Shown in pieces: positions 1 to 8,566 of a stretch of DNA of 64,000 nucleotides. The notes beneath the pieces were generated by a model. It was not told where the DNA came from. It made no database searches and saw only the letters and a program-made list of their open reading frames with translations. The position numbers were made by a program, and so were the translations under genes. Source of the stretch: Siphonobacter sp. SORGH_AS_0500. Lineage in GTDB: Bacteria > Bacteroidota > Bacteroidia > Cytophagales > Spirosomataceae. The stretch is taken from the NCBI RefSeq assembly GCF_002838835.1, contig NZ_NHPP01000009.1, forward strand, positions 1 through 64,000. The letters run 5' to 3'. The first letter of the stretch is position 1; each line of letters begins with the position of its first letter.

Positions 1-819
1 GATCGTCTGGTGGTGGCTAGCATCAGTGGCATTTCGGGTCAGGCTAGTACCAAGAAGCGGGTAACGATATCGAATCCTTACTCGGGTAATCGGACGTATC
101 TGTGGTACATCTACCGTGATTCGGATATGCAGTACATCGGTTACGGCACGGACATCTCTAGCAGTACGGGCGTGTTTGATGTGGATCTGGCTTCCTATAA
201 TCTGGTTTCGGGAACGGTGTATCGTTTGTATGTAGGGGATACGGGAGATTCGGGCAACTCTCGGCATGGCTATAACACCTTCACTATTGGTAATACTCCA
301 CCAGTAGACAATGCCTGCAATTACACCAACAATCAGTTACTAGGATCAACTGCCGGGAAAGATATCTACGTCAAGATAATAGGCAACTGCAAATACATTG
401 CCTTTGAACCCGGTGGAGAAAGTCGTGCTCTAGACTGGCTATATGTTTTAGTCAATAACGGAGGTTGGGCTTCCGGGGTGACCCCACTTACCTCGGCTCA
501 GATTCCTACCTGTTTCAAGCAGCCCGGGGAAGGATGTACTACTTCCTCTGCAAGAATAGCTGCCACCTCTGATTATGATTCTATCAAAACTCAGGGGGCT
601 CTCTTGCTGGTCCCTAACCCTGCCCAAACTACCGTTGAGCTACGTTTATACAGTGATCAAAGTATTCAACGGGCAACTATTTCCGATATGCAGGGAAGAA
701 TTGTGAAAACTACTGCAGAAAATCGCATTGATATTCAGGCTTTAATCCCAGGATCCTATATAGTTTCAGTATTGACAAGCTATGGTGGCGTTTACCAGCA
801 ACTACTTATTAAAAATTAA
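1..819 (+). CDS. Secreted T9SS-sorted protein, 3' end (5' end outside window)
   Basis: The reading frame is open from base 1, so this is the C-terminal part of a larger protein; the GTG at base 10 is probably internal. About 270 residues are visible. The first 90 form a Ser/Thr/Gly-rich beta-type segment, followed by a Cys-containing module around residues 100-180. The last ~75 residues match the type A C-terminal sorting signal of the type IX secretion system: a LLLVPNPAQ opening, a short beta-sandwich with a SDMQGRIV core, and a final LLIKN strand. Such tails send cargo across the outer membrane and are cleaved or anchored there. The visible part has no recognisable catalytic domain, so the substrate is unknown. 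A strong terminator follows the stop codon. Confidence 0.8.
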   Translation, partial: DRLVVASISGISGQASTKKRVTISNPYSGNRTYLWYIYRDSDMQYIGYGTDISSSTGVFDVDLASYNLVSGTVYRLYVGDTGDSGNSRHGYNTFTIGNTPPVDNACNYTNNQLLGSTAGKDIYVKIIGNCKYIAFEPGGESRALDWLYVLVNNGGWASGVTPLTSAQIPTCFKQPGEGCTTSSARIAATSDYDSIKTQGALLLVPNPAQTTVELRLYSDQSIQRATISDMQGRIVKTTAENRIDIQALIPGSYIVSVLTSYGGVYQQLLIKN

Positions 820-864
820 CTTAAAAAACTTCTTATCAGGCGAAATAATTTTTGCCTGATAAGA

Positions 865-900
865 AAAAGCCTCTGCCTATTTAAATGGGCAGAGGCTTTT
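865..900 (+). terminator. Rho-independent terminator of the T9SS cargo gene
   Basis: A perfect 13-bp inverted repeat (AAAGCCTCTGCC type arm, 9-nt loop, GGCAGAGGCTTTT) ends in a T run. A second hairpin at 832-863 (CTTATCAGGC / GCCTGATAAG) lies just upstream. The A run on the left flank means it could also serve the converging minus-strand gene. Confidence 0.85.
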
Positions 901-1164
901 ATCTTAAATACAAATGATATATACTCTAATTAGTTACGACATGGTCATTTGTTCGTAATTGCTATAGATCCTTACGCTTATCAATTATGTCAGTGATGAC
1001 ATAGATATTTAACTAGACCTGTATCTGGATATATCGAGCCGGGATTATGTAACTTTTCTCTGAAGCTCTTTCCTATAAAATAGAAGCTTCTTAGCGTCAA
1101 AGACTATGCATCAATCGATTATCCTTTGAAAAGACTCTAACTTTTTTTGAGATCGTATCAACGC
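901..1164. other. Intergenic region, no gene seen
   Basis: AT-rich stretch between convergent genes with stops in all frames. I see no RNA gene, and no repeat beyond the terminator on its left side. Confidence 0.6.
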
Positions 1165-3051
1165 TTAGGAAAAAATCTCGTTGTATTTATCTCGTCTGAA
1201 AAAGTAATAGAACCACTTGCGATACCAGACGGAATAATACTTACGTCGATATTTAACAAAATCCCGATATACAGCTTTGTTATTGCGATGACTTTCCAGT
1301 AAATGCAATAAATCCAGATGTCTGGCCCGGTAGGCCTGCATATGTTTGTTGTAGATATAGTGGTAATACTGCACGGAGTTCACATGAAAGTCCGCGTCGT
1401 CGGTTAAAGAGTTTTGCTCTAGCCTTTTGCGGTAATAATACAGCGGCTGTTTAATTTTATGAACGTGGCTGTTTTTGGTTAAAATTCGGATCCATAACTC
1501 CCAGTCTTCCAGCCCTTTGAGATTTTCATCAAATTTACCCGCCTGCTCGAAAGCCGCCGCACTCACCATGGCAAAAATGGGAATGGCATTCGAAATTAAA
1601 AACTCGTCGCGGTCGTAATCAATAATCTTCCAGGGCCCGGTTTTACCTTCGAAAAATTCAGCATCCGAATACACCAGACTCACGTGAATATGCTTTCTGA
1701 ATATCTCAAAATGCTCCTTGACAAAATCAGGATGCAGCTTATCATCCCCATCGAGAAAAACAATAAACTGACCATTGGAACGATCAAATCCGTAGTTACG
1801 GGTGGAAGCTGGGCCGCCGTTGGGTTTACTATACAACTGGATGTTTTTGTCTTGACGATATTCCTCGATAACGGCCACAGAATTATCCGTTGATCCATCG
1901 TCAACAACGATAATTTCAACGTTGGAATACGTCTGATTTTCTACCGACTGGATGGCCTCGATAATCACCCGTTCATTATTATAACAGGGAATAATCACGC
2001 TAATTAATGGCTCAGCCAGGGCTTTGGAAGCAGGCGTTGGATAATCAGTTACCGTTTTGATCCAGTTCCCCAGGTAGTATTTACTGCGAATGGCCTCATC
2101 AAGTTTAACGAAAGGCAACTTAAGAAACTCATCCAACTCTTCTTTATTCTCTTCCGTTAAAACAAAGAAATTATTTGGATGATAAAAGTCTTCATTCACC
2201 ACATAAGGATTGGTGGTAATGACTTTCTTTTCTAGTTTAATTCCATCAAAAATGCGGAAAGAAAACCCCGAATGTTCATCAATACAGAAGTCCAGAATAA
2301 TTTCACTGTTTTTAATCATCCGTAGTTGATACTCATAAGGAAGTACCCGGTGATGACACGTAAAATTTTCTTTTACAAAATCTGGAATATGGTGTTCATC
2401 GTAGTGATTATAGACAAAATCAAACTGGACTGGGCTAATTTTACTACTGATGAACTTGTAAAAAGACTGAATAATATCCAGCCGGGAAGGATGGTATGAA
2501 CTGATGTAATAAATCTTATTCTGAACTTCTCCTTGGAGTAAGTCCGTGGCTTCTTCGGGATAATCAAAATAAAAATTAGGAGCGTACTCAACGCCGTATT
2601 TTTTATAAGTGATTACATCCTGACGATCAAAGACATAGAAGTGGTCAAAAAGGTGAATTCGGGGCAGAATCATCAGGTTCCGGGAGATACCATCGTAATG
2701 AAAAGAGATGAACTTATCACTTTTTTTCTTGGCTTCCAGTAATAATGCCGTATCGAAAAAATCAGCCCGAATCACCAGCGTAATGTCAAAATGATCGTAA
2801 CTCTGAACGACCGATAATCGCTTGTAATCCGAATACGTTTGTATTAACCTATGCTTATAGCCTTTGTCATTAAGGAAGGTTCTCCGTAAGAAGTTCGTCG
2901 TCCGCTCGCGTTTGTCTTTATAAACAAAAGGATAAATATTGTTATGCAATACGATTACTTCATAGCCTAAATGAATCAGATTTTTTTCAATTACTTCATA
3001 TAATTGATAATCCCAGGGAGCTATTAGCAAGAATCTTTTTTTAGAATCCAT
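1165..3051 (-). CDS. Two-domain glycosyltransferase (GT-B-like N-terminus + GT2 C-terminus)
   Basis: 628 residues starting at an ATG. Residues ~1-335 resemble the GT-B type CgeB/DUF3880 group: a Rossmann-like start (RFLLIAPWDYQLYEV) and a late segment around 252-300 (DEHSGFSFRIFDGIKLEKKVI) as in the C-terminal half of those enzymes. Residues ~349-590 are a classical GT2 (GT-A) domain with SVIIPCYNN, DDGSTD at 385-390 and the metal-binding DGDD at 434-437. It probably transfers sugars from nucleotide donors in surface glycan or glycoprotein synthesis. It sits alone, far from the exopolysaccharide locus, between convergent neighbours. The acceptor cannot be predicted. No clear Shine-Dalgarno is seen, as is usual here. 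Confidence 0.8.
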   Translation of the reverse strand: MDSKKRFLLIAPWDYQLYEVIEKNLIHLGYEVIVLHNNIYPFVYKDKRERTTNFLRRTFLNDKGYKHRLIQTYSDYKRLSVVQSYDHFDITLVIRADFFDTALLLEAKKKSDKFISFHYDGISRNLMILPRIHLFDHFYVFDRQDVITYKKYGVEYAPNFYFDYPEEATDLLQGEVQNKIYYISSYHPSRLDIIQSFYKFISSKISPVQFDFVYNHYDEHHIPDFVKENFTCHHRVLPYEYQLRMIKNSEIILDFCIDEHSGFSFRIFDGIKLEKKVITTNPYVVNEDFYHPNNFFVLTEENKEELDEFLKLPFVKLDEAIRSKYYLGNWIKTVTDYPTPASKALAEPLISVIIPCYNNERVIIEAIQSVENQTYSNVEIIVVDDGSTDNSVAVIEEYRQDKNIQLYSKPNGGPASTRNYGFDRSNGQFIVFLDGDDKLHPDFVKEHFEIFRKHIHVSLVYSDAEFFEGKTGPWKIIDYDRDEFLISNAIPIFAMVSAAAFEQAGKFDENLKGLEDWELWIRILTKNSHVHKIKQPLYYYRKRLEQNSLTDDADFHVNSVQYYHYIYNKHMQAYRARHLDLLHLLESHRNNKAVYRDFVKYRRKYYSVWYRKWFYYFFRRDKYNEIFS

Positions 3052-3360
3052 TTTGTTGTAACGCGATCTTATTTCAATTCTAAGCTAAAAGTGGGGAAGT
3101 AATAGGCTTAGTTTTGAGACAGATGAAAAGTAAATACTCAATTTTATCTCTCTTTTTGATCAGCAGATCTTTGACCAAAAGATCATTTATCTTCCTGATG
3201 CCAACTCGACCTGCCTACAAAAATGAATAAATTTATCTTCTGACCCAAACAAATCTATCCAGTGGCCTACCTACGCAAAGGCTGGAAAGGTTCCATCAAT
3301 TAATAGAAATTGCTGATTTGAAAGCCATGCAGGCAAGTAAAAAGAGCCTTACCTTTGGGC
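3052..3360. other. Divergent intergenic region
   Basis: About 300 bases between the divergent glycosyltransferase and helicase genes. It must hold both promoters, but I cannot pick out a convincing -33/-7 pair. No other structure was recognised. Confidence 0.5.
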
Positions 3361-5262
3361 ATGGATTACTTTAAAAAACTCACAGAACTGCTCAAAATTG
3401 AGCGGGAGGAAGATCGGCAATCGTACTTGCGTTTAACGGAAACGTCTTCGGTGGCGGACCGCAGAGCTAACGGATTGAGCTGGTATCCCATCGCCATTCG
3501 GGGCACGGAAATGAGTCGTGGAGATTACCTGACGGTAGAGATTGAACGTACGACGCATCAGGACTTACCCCACCAGCTTCGGTTTGGCATGCCCGCCGTA
3601 TTATTTTCCAATCATGATCCCAAGCAGGATCGAGTAGAGGGTGTAATTGCCCATCAAAGCGGGAATCGACTTCGCCTGACGCTGAGAACGGATGAGCTGC
3701 CCGAATGGTCGCGGGATGGCAAACTAGGCGTGGATGTGCTTTTTGACGATAATGCCTACGATGAAATGCAGGCAGCTTTAAACACGGCGGCTCAGAAAAT
3801 AACGCAGCCCGAGGGGCGACTCATTCGCATCCTGACGGGTGAGCATACTCCTACGTTCCATACCGATATTTTTACCGTTCCTCAGCCGGATTTGAATGCT
3901 TCGCAGGCCGAAGCCGTCGTTAAAATTCAACAGGCTAATGACCTGGCCATCGTTCATGGTCCGCCGGGTACGGGGAAGACGACTACGCTGGTGCAGGCCA
4001 TTAAAACCCTGGTCAAGCATCACAATGAAAAAGTATTGGTGGTAGCCCCCAGTAACACAGCCGTTGACTTACTCAGCGAAAAGCTTTCGGATCAGGGACT
4101 AAATGTACTGCGAGTTGGGAATCCGGCCCGGGTATCTTCGCGGTTAATGGCCCTGACGCTCGATCATAAAATGGCTGATCATACCCGAACCAAAGAGGTA
4201 AAGGAGTTAAAAAAACGAGCTCATGAATTTAAAAACATGGCTCATAAGTACAAGCGAAACTTCGGCCCGGCGGAACGGCAGCAGCGAAAAGCCCTCTTCG
4301 ATGAAGCCCACCGGATTATGAAGGAAGTAGCGGCATTGGAAGAGTATACCATTGACGATCTGGTTAATAAAGCTCAGGTCATTACGGCCACGCTGGTTGG
4401 CTCAAATCATTACACGGTGCGTAATTTAACCTTTCAGACGGTTATTATCGACGAAGCCGGGCAGGCCTTAGAGCCCGCCTGCTGGATTCCGATTTTAAAA
4501 GCTAAAAAAGTAATTCTGGCCGGAGACCATTTCCAGCTTTCGCCTACAATCAAATCCAGTGAAGCTGCCGCCAAAGGACTTAGTAAAACATTACTGGAAA
4601 AATGCGTAGAAGCTTATCCCGAGGCCGTGACACTATTGCAACAGCAGTACCGCATGAACGAGCTTATCATGGGTTATTCGTCTCAGGTGTTTTATGAAGG
4701 CAAGCTCAAAGCTCACCCTTCGGTAGCTAGTCACCGTCTGTTTGCTGAAGATGCTCCGCTGGCTTTTATTGACACGGCGGGCTGCGGATTTGAGGAAAAA
4801 CTCGAAGGTACTTCTTCCACCAATCCCGAAGAGGCAGCATTTACCATCAAGCACCTGAGTCTGCTGGTGGAAGACCTGCGGCACCGCTATAGTCCTGAGC
4901 ATTTTCCCAGCATTGCCGTTATTTCGCCTTACAAGCAACAGATTCATTTACTTCAGGAACAGGTAGAACACTCGCCCGAATTGCAACCATATCAACACCG
5001 TATTTCGGTAAATACCATTGATAGTTTTCAGGGACAGGAACGCGATATCGTCTACATCAGTATGACCCGCAGCAACCCGGAAGGGCAAATTGGGTTCCTG
5101 TCTGATATTCGCCGCATGAACGTAGCCATGACTCGGGCTCGTAAAAAGCTGGTTATTGTAGGAGACAGTGCTACGCTTTCTCAGTTTCCCTTTTATGCCA
5201 ATTTCATTGCCTACGCCGAGCAGCATCAGGCGTATCAAAGTGCCTGGGAATTCATGAATTAA
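3361..5262 (+). CDS. Upf1/IGHMBP2-type superfamily 1B DNA/RNA helicase
   Basis: ATP-dependent helicase of the DNA2/NAM7 (Upf1-like) group. The frame extends to a TTG at 3355, but the ATG at 3361 is preferred (633 residues). Seen motifs: an N-terminal beta-barrel-like region (~1-170), Walker A GPPGTGKTT at ~200-208, motif Ia APSNTAVD, Walker B DEAGQ at ~364-368, motif III GDHFQLSPT, motif IV QQYRMN at ~428, motif V NTIDSFQGQE and motif VI MNVAMTRARKK near the C-terminus. It is complete and of usual length for bacterial members, which have poorly known roles in RNA or DNA metabolism. The next gene starts ~50 bases downstream, so they may be cotranscribed, though no functional link is obvious. 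Confidence 0.9.
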   Translation: MDYFKKLTELLKIEREEDRQSYLRLTETSSVADRRANGLSWYPIAIRGTEMSRGDYLTVEIERTTHQDLPHQLRFGMPAVLFSNHDPKQDRVEGVIAHQSGNRLRLTLRTDELPEWSRDGKLGVDVLFDDNAYDEMQAALNTAAQKITQPEGRLIRILTGEHTPTFHTDIFTVPQPDLNASQAEAVVKIQQANDLAIVHGPPGTGKTTTLVQAIKTLVKHHNEKVLVVAPSNTAVDLLSEKLSDQGLNVLRVGNPARVSSRLMALTLDHKMADHTRTKEVKELKKRAHEFKNMAHKYKRNFGPAERQQRKALFDEAHRIMKEVAALEEYTIDDLVNKAQVITATLVGSNHYTVRNLTFQTVIIDEAGQALEPACWIPILKAKKVILAGDHFQLSPTIKSSEAAAKGLSKTLLEKCVEAYPEAVTLLQQQYRMNELIMGYSSQVFYEGKLKAHPSVASHRLFAEDAPLAFIDTAGCGFEEKLEGTSSTNPEEAAFTIKHLSLLVEDLRHRYSPEHFPSIAVISPYKQQIHLLQEQVEHSPELQPYQHRISVNTIDSFQGQERDIVYISMTRSNPEGQIGFLSDIRRMNVAMTRARKKLVIVGDSATLSQFPFYANFIAYAEQHQAYQSAWEFMN

Positions 5263-5313
5263 TCGTTGAGACTAGCCCTACCCCAGCTTTTCAAGAAACC
5301 GATCACCCGCCCT

Positions 5314-7014
5314 ATGAAACATATCTGCTTCGCCTTTTTTTTATACTTGCTTACTCTTGTCAGTCAGAGGTGTCTGGGTCAGGATCTACTTTCTAAAACC
5401 GTTAGTATTTCCGCCCAGCAACAACGCCTAGCTCAGGTATTGCAACGCGTAGGCCAGCAGGGCGGGTTTTCATTTTCGTATAACAGCCACTTATTCAATC
5501 AGGATAGTTTGGTGAGTATCCGGGTGCATCGGCAAACGGTTAATTACGTGTTGCATCAGCTTCTGGGCGATCGTTTTTTGTATAAGCAAACGGGTAATTA
5601 CCTGATTATCCAGTTGAATATCACCGAAAAGTTTTACAACGTCAGTGGCACTATTCTCGACCAAGAAACGGGAGAAAAAGTAGAGCTGGCCAGTATTTAC
5701 GACAAAACCCGCCTACTTGCTACTTCAAGTAATGATCAGGGTCATTTTCGCCTGCGTTTAAAAGCTCAAAAAACTACCCCCCTTTTTACCGTTAGCCGGC
5801 TGGGTTATCATGATACCACCCTCGTTATTCCACCAGATGAGAACGTAAACATTCGTATTAAACCCAAATCAGTTTATTTACAGGAAGTTACCGTTAATCA
5901 GCATTCAGGCGGGGAAAATAGCTGGTTAGGTCGGCGATTACTTTCACGGCGGCTGCGAAGTCAGAGCCAAAACCTAAGTCAGTTTTTTGTCAATCTCCCC
6001 TATCAGGTGGCCTTAACACCAGGATTAAGCAGCCGAGGCCGACTAAGTACGCAGATCGTTAATACCGTTTCCATAAACCTGCTCGGTGGTTATAATGCGG
6101 GCGTTAATGGCGTTGAAGTGGCAGGCGTCTTCAACATTACTAAGAACAACGTTCGTTCCCTGCAAGTAGCGGGATTGTTTAATCTGGTGGGCGGCAGCGT
6201 TCGGGGCGTACAGATTGCGGGTCTTCACAACAACATTATGGATACGTTGAAGGGTTTGCAGTTGTCAGGCGTCCATAATTTTTCGCAGCGTAATTTGGGA
6301 GCCCTGCAACTGGCAGGAGTTATGAATGTGACCCGCCAGGCAGAACATTCGCTACAAATAGCCGGCCTTAGCAATCATATTAAAAGGGGTTCGAGCGTAC
6401 TCCAAATTGCCGGACTTTTCAATAGCCATTCCGGCGAAAATGCCCGCATTCAGATTGCCGGACTTTATAACTATGCCCATCACCTCAAAGGCTTTCAAAT
6501 CGGAATTATTAACCAGGCCGATAGCTCTTCGGGAGCCAGCATTGGATTAGTCAATTTAACTAAGAATGGGAAGAAAACCTTCTCACTTTCAGCCAATGAA
6601 CTCGTGCCTCTTCAGTTGGAATTCAAGAGTGGCACCCCTCATTTTTATACCGTATTAATTGCCGGTTATTCTCCTGCTTATCAGCGAAAACTATTTACTT
6701 TTGGGCTGGGCATTGGCTCTGAATTTACGCTATCCGACCATTTTGACTTTGCCGTTGAATTCAGTTCTCAAAGTACGTATCAGGGCAGTTGGTCACAACT
6801 CGGTAATTTGTACCGACTCCAGCCCATACTTCGCTGGAAAAAAACTAAACATCTCGCCTTTATTACCGGCCCGACCGCTTCGCTGTATCATTCCGGGCAA
6901 ACCGTTTTTGCTGCTCCTTATTTAGCCGACCCCGCCCAGCATTTACCCAGTGCCAAAGTAGGTATGGGCCGCGTTTGGTTAGGGGGACAGTTTGCGGTAG
7001 AATTTAGCTGGTAA
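5314..7014 (+). CDS. STN + carboxypeptidase-regulatory domain protein with LA_2272-type surface repeats
   Basis: 566 residues from the ATG at 5314. The frame is open from a TTG at 5266, but the later start places a signal peptide (hydrophobic FAFFLYLLTLV, then LGQ) at the N-terminus. Order: signal (1-23); STN domain (~30-105, the N-terminal fold of TonB-dependent receptors and secretins); carboxypeptidase D regulatory-like beta-sandwich (~108-190, YNVSGTILDQETGE); then about eight tandem repeats of roughly 20-22 residues built on LQ(I/L)AGL.N (~240-400); then a beta-rich C-terminal region like an outer-membrane barrel. The repeats match what is called the LA_2272 surface-repeat family. The plug and barrel of a TonB receptor are absent. 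A paralogue lacking STN lies at 8567. Function is unknown; an outer-membrane or surface location is inferred. Confidence 0.75.
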   Translation: MKHICFAFFLYLLTLVSQRCLGQDLLSKTVSISAQQQRLAQVLQRVGQQGGFSFSYNSHLFNQDSLVSIRVHRQTVNYVLHQLLGDRFLYKQTGNYLIIQLNITEKFYNVSGTILDQETGEKVELASIYDKTRLLATSSNDQGHFRLRLKAQKTTPLFTVSRLGYHDTTLVIPPDENVNIRIKPKSVYLQEVTVNQHSGGENSWLGRRLLSRRLRSQSQNLSQFFVNLPYQVALTPGLSSRGRLSTQIVNTVSINLLGGYNAGVNGVEVAGVFNITKNNVRSLQVAGLFNLVGGSVRGVQIAGLHNNIMDTLKGLQLSGVHNFSQRNLGALQLAGVMNVTRQAEHSLQIAGLSNHIKRGSSVLQIAGLFNSHSGENARIQIAGLYNYAHHLKGFQIGIINQADSSSGASIGLVNLTKNGKKTFSLSANELVPLQLEFKSGTPHFYTVLIAGYSPAYQRKLFTFGLGIGSEFTLSDHFDFAVEFSSQSTYQGSWSQLGNLYRLQPILRWKKTKHLAFITGPTASLYHSGQTVFAAPYLADPAQHLPSAKVGMGRVWLGGQFAVEFSW

Positions 7015-7056
7015 TCCCCCTTTTCATATTTAAGAGACTGTTACTAAAAGCGAAAA

Positions 7057-7092
7057 CACGCAGTTGCTTGGCCAGAGTTGAGCAACTGCGTG
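7057..7092. repeat. Perfect 12-bp inverted repeat downstream of the surface-repeat gene
   Basis: CACGCAGTTGCT at 7057-7068 pairs with AGCAACTGCGTG at 7081-7092 across a 12-nt loop. No T run follows, so it is a weak candidate terminator or an mRNA-stabilising hairpin. Confidence 0.5.
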
Positions 7093-7149
7093 GGAATCCG
7101 TAATGTAGTAAACGTAGTTTGACCCCAAATTTTGGTTTTGAAAAGGTAG

Positions 7150-7170
7150 AGACGCCACTTTATCGCGTCT
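7150..7170. repeat. Short GC-rich palindrome
   Basis: AGACGC (7150-7155) and GCGTCT (7165-7170) form a 6-bp stem close to the longer palindromic repeat that follows. It resembles small interspersed palindromes common in Bacteroidota intergenic DNA. Confidence 0.35.
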
Positions 7171-7193
7171 GGGTAAGAGGCGGGCTCGGTTAC

Positions 7194-7260
7194 TCCTACC
7201 CTGACTGGGGTCTTCACCAGCCCAAGCCTAGTGGTTGGTGAGGACACCAGCCAAGGCGGA
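7194..7260. repeat. Imperfect palindromic interspersed repeat, copy 1
   Basis: Arms CTGGGGTCTTCACCA (7205-7219) and TGGTGAGGACACCAG (7236-7250) pair at 13 of 15 positions around the centre AGCCTAGTGG. A second, diverged copy in the same orientation lies at 8331-8402. The element abuts the truncated end of the IS982 remnant, so it may mark an insertion or deletion junction. Confidence 0.7.
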
Positions 7261-7261
7261 T

Positions 7262-7474
7262 GTAAGACAGATTTTTGGGAAATAAATCCACCCAATGATC
7301 TTGTACGATCTGCTGATAGTAATGTTTAAAAGTTTTGTACGAGCCTAAATGAAAACAGATTAAAATGGTTAGATTTTCAGAGGTAGACATTAATAATGCT
7401 CTGCTTCTATGCCGCTTTTCTCCACTAACCTGAACTTGCTTTAATTCTTTGATGCGTAGCTCGAACTCCTTCAA
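7262..7474 (-). pseudogene. IS982-family transposase, N-terminal remnant
   Basis: Read leftward from an ATG at 7474, about 70 residues match the N-terminus of IS982-type transposases. The characteristic stretch is LTILICFHLGSYKTFKHYY, then VQDHWVDLFPKNLSYIR, ending just where VSYNRF would continue. The catalytic DDE part is missing, and the frame runs into the palindromic repeat at 7260. No terminal inverted repeats or target duplication were found. This is a dead fragment, evidence of past insertion and deletion between the two surface-repeat genes. Confidence 0.7.
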
Positions 7475-7645
7475 AAATCATCTACGGTACAAAATATTTC
7501 AATAACTTTACCCTTTGAAATATGGCGTTATAGTGGCTAACTATTAAAATGTTAGATACTTAATAGGTCTCCTGTTTTATAGCATACCAGCTAAATTTTT
7601 GTCCCGAATTCAGGTTAAGATAGGTAGGATAAAGGAGGGATGTAG

Positions 7646-7771
7646 TCGCATAAACCAGGCATTACTCCTATCAATAATATAGATGGCTCAGGGCATTTTA
7701 TTTATAATCCAGCAAATGCAAATCACAATAACTATAAAAGTGGAGGTGTTTTATTATGGATAAAGCGTTAA
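7646..7771 (+). pseudogene. Decayed 3' end of an unknown (possibly polymorphic-toxin) gene
   Basis: An open stretch right after an in-frame stop at 7643 encodes ~41 residues (HKPGITPINNIDGSGHFIYN, then PANANHNNYKSGGVLLWIKR). It reads like a natural protein C-terminus but has no start and no upstream partner in frame. It overlaps the ATG of the following gene by 16 bases, the arrangement of a translationally coupled pair. The remainder was probably lost in the same rearrangements that left the IS982 fragment. Calling it a toxin tail is inference from the arrangement and the style of the sequence; no catalytic motif remains. Confidence 0.4.
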
Positions 7772-8250
7772 GAATCCTGCCTATTGTTTTTTTTTATGCA
7801 CTGTCGATTAGTTGCAATTATTTATATTCTCAAAAATTGTATACAACGGAATTGCATTGGGTTTATTATGATTCTTCCACCTGCAAGTTGTCTTTTAATG
7901 AAAAAGAAAAGCTATTAGAATGGTGTGAACACCAAATTCCTTTTGTTATTTCTGATAAAAGTAAAAATGATGATGAGTGGAGAATGATATGGCCTAGTAA
8001 TGAATCAAGTATGGTAATTGTTAATTCTAAAATCCTGAATATAAAGAATGACCAATATTTTGTTGTTATTTCTGTAGGATGTTCAGGAACACCATGTCAG
8101 AATATTTATGTTTTTAGAGAAAATAAATCAAACTGGTGTTTAATATCAAGGTCAAAGGCCAGGGTTAGGGGGGAGATAGAATTGATAAACAAAGATGATA
8201 AGATAATATTTAAAGCTAAATCAGGTCAAATTGGGGAATTTTCTTTTTAG
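7756..8250 (+). CDS. Small secreted protein of unknown function, possible immunity protein
   Basis: 164 residues with an N-terminal hydrophobic segment (ILPIVFFYALSIS) ending near SCN, so exported and possibly a lipoprotein, although the lipobox is poor. The rest is a compact, Cys- and Trp-containing domain (Cys near 49, 62, 113, 118 and 132) with no family I recognise. The start is supported by a rare Shine-Dalgarno-like GTGGAGGTG 7-15 bases upstream. Codons are more AT-rich than in the flanking genes, suggesting transfer. It overlaps the decayed gene end just upstream, which suggests it was the second gene of a coupled pair such as toxin/immunity. That role is inference only. Confidence 0.6.
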   Translation: MDKALRILPIVFFYALSISCNYLYSQKLYTTELHWVYYDSSTCKLSFNEKEKLLEWCEHQIPFVISDKSKNDDEWRMIWPSNESSMVIVNSKILNIKNDQYFVVISVGCSGTPCQNIYVFRENKSNWCLISRSKARVRGEIELINKDDKIIFKAKSGQIGEFSF

Positions 8251-8330
8251 TAATAAAAAAAACATTGTGTGGCTTAAATGTCGGGATGAGTATTTTGTAA
8301 TCTACTGATAATCAGAAAAACAATTTTCCT

Positions 8331-8402
8331 CCTACCCTGGCGGAGGGCTTCACCAGCCTTACTAAAAGCCTAGTGTTTGGCAAGGACACCAACCAGAGCG
8401 GA
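8331..8402. repeat. Imperfect palindromic interspersed repeat, copy 2
   Basis: Same orientation and layout as 7194-7260: CCTACCCTG, GGGCTTCACCAGCC, AAGCCTAGTG, TTGGCAAGGACACCA and a closing GAGCGGA are shared. The arms here are less perfect. It lies directly before a stretch resembling the 3' end of the first surface-repeat gene. Confidence 0.65.
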
Positions 8403-8430
8403 GAGTTTAGCTGGTAATTCCTTTTTTCAT
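8398..8430 (+). pseudogene. Relic of a surface-repeat gene 3' end
   Basis: The bases here closely match 6998-7026, the last codons of the STN/surface-repeat gene plus the bases after its stop. The shared core TTTAGCTGGTAAT encodes ..FSW-stop in the intact gene, and TTTTCAT follows in both. It looks like the remains of a duplicated gene end, with the DNA between 7030 and 8400 inserted or rearranged between the copies. Confidence 0.4.
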
Positions 8431-8566
8431 GTCTTAATTAAAAAATTTTATTCTTCTCGTAGGGGTATTTTGGCTCAGGCTGTCATAGGATCGCTTTTGA
8501 CTTGAAGGTTCATGCATGACTTCAAAAGAAAAAGGCTTGTCCTTCATCTATTTTTTAGCCAAACCA

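Noticed and set aside
7044..7295. 83-codon minus-strand ORF downstream of the first surface-repeat gene
   Set aside because: It reads through the palindromic repeat and its flanks; the composition is not protein-like, and the IS982 remnant occupies another frame.
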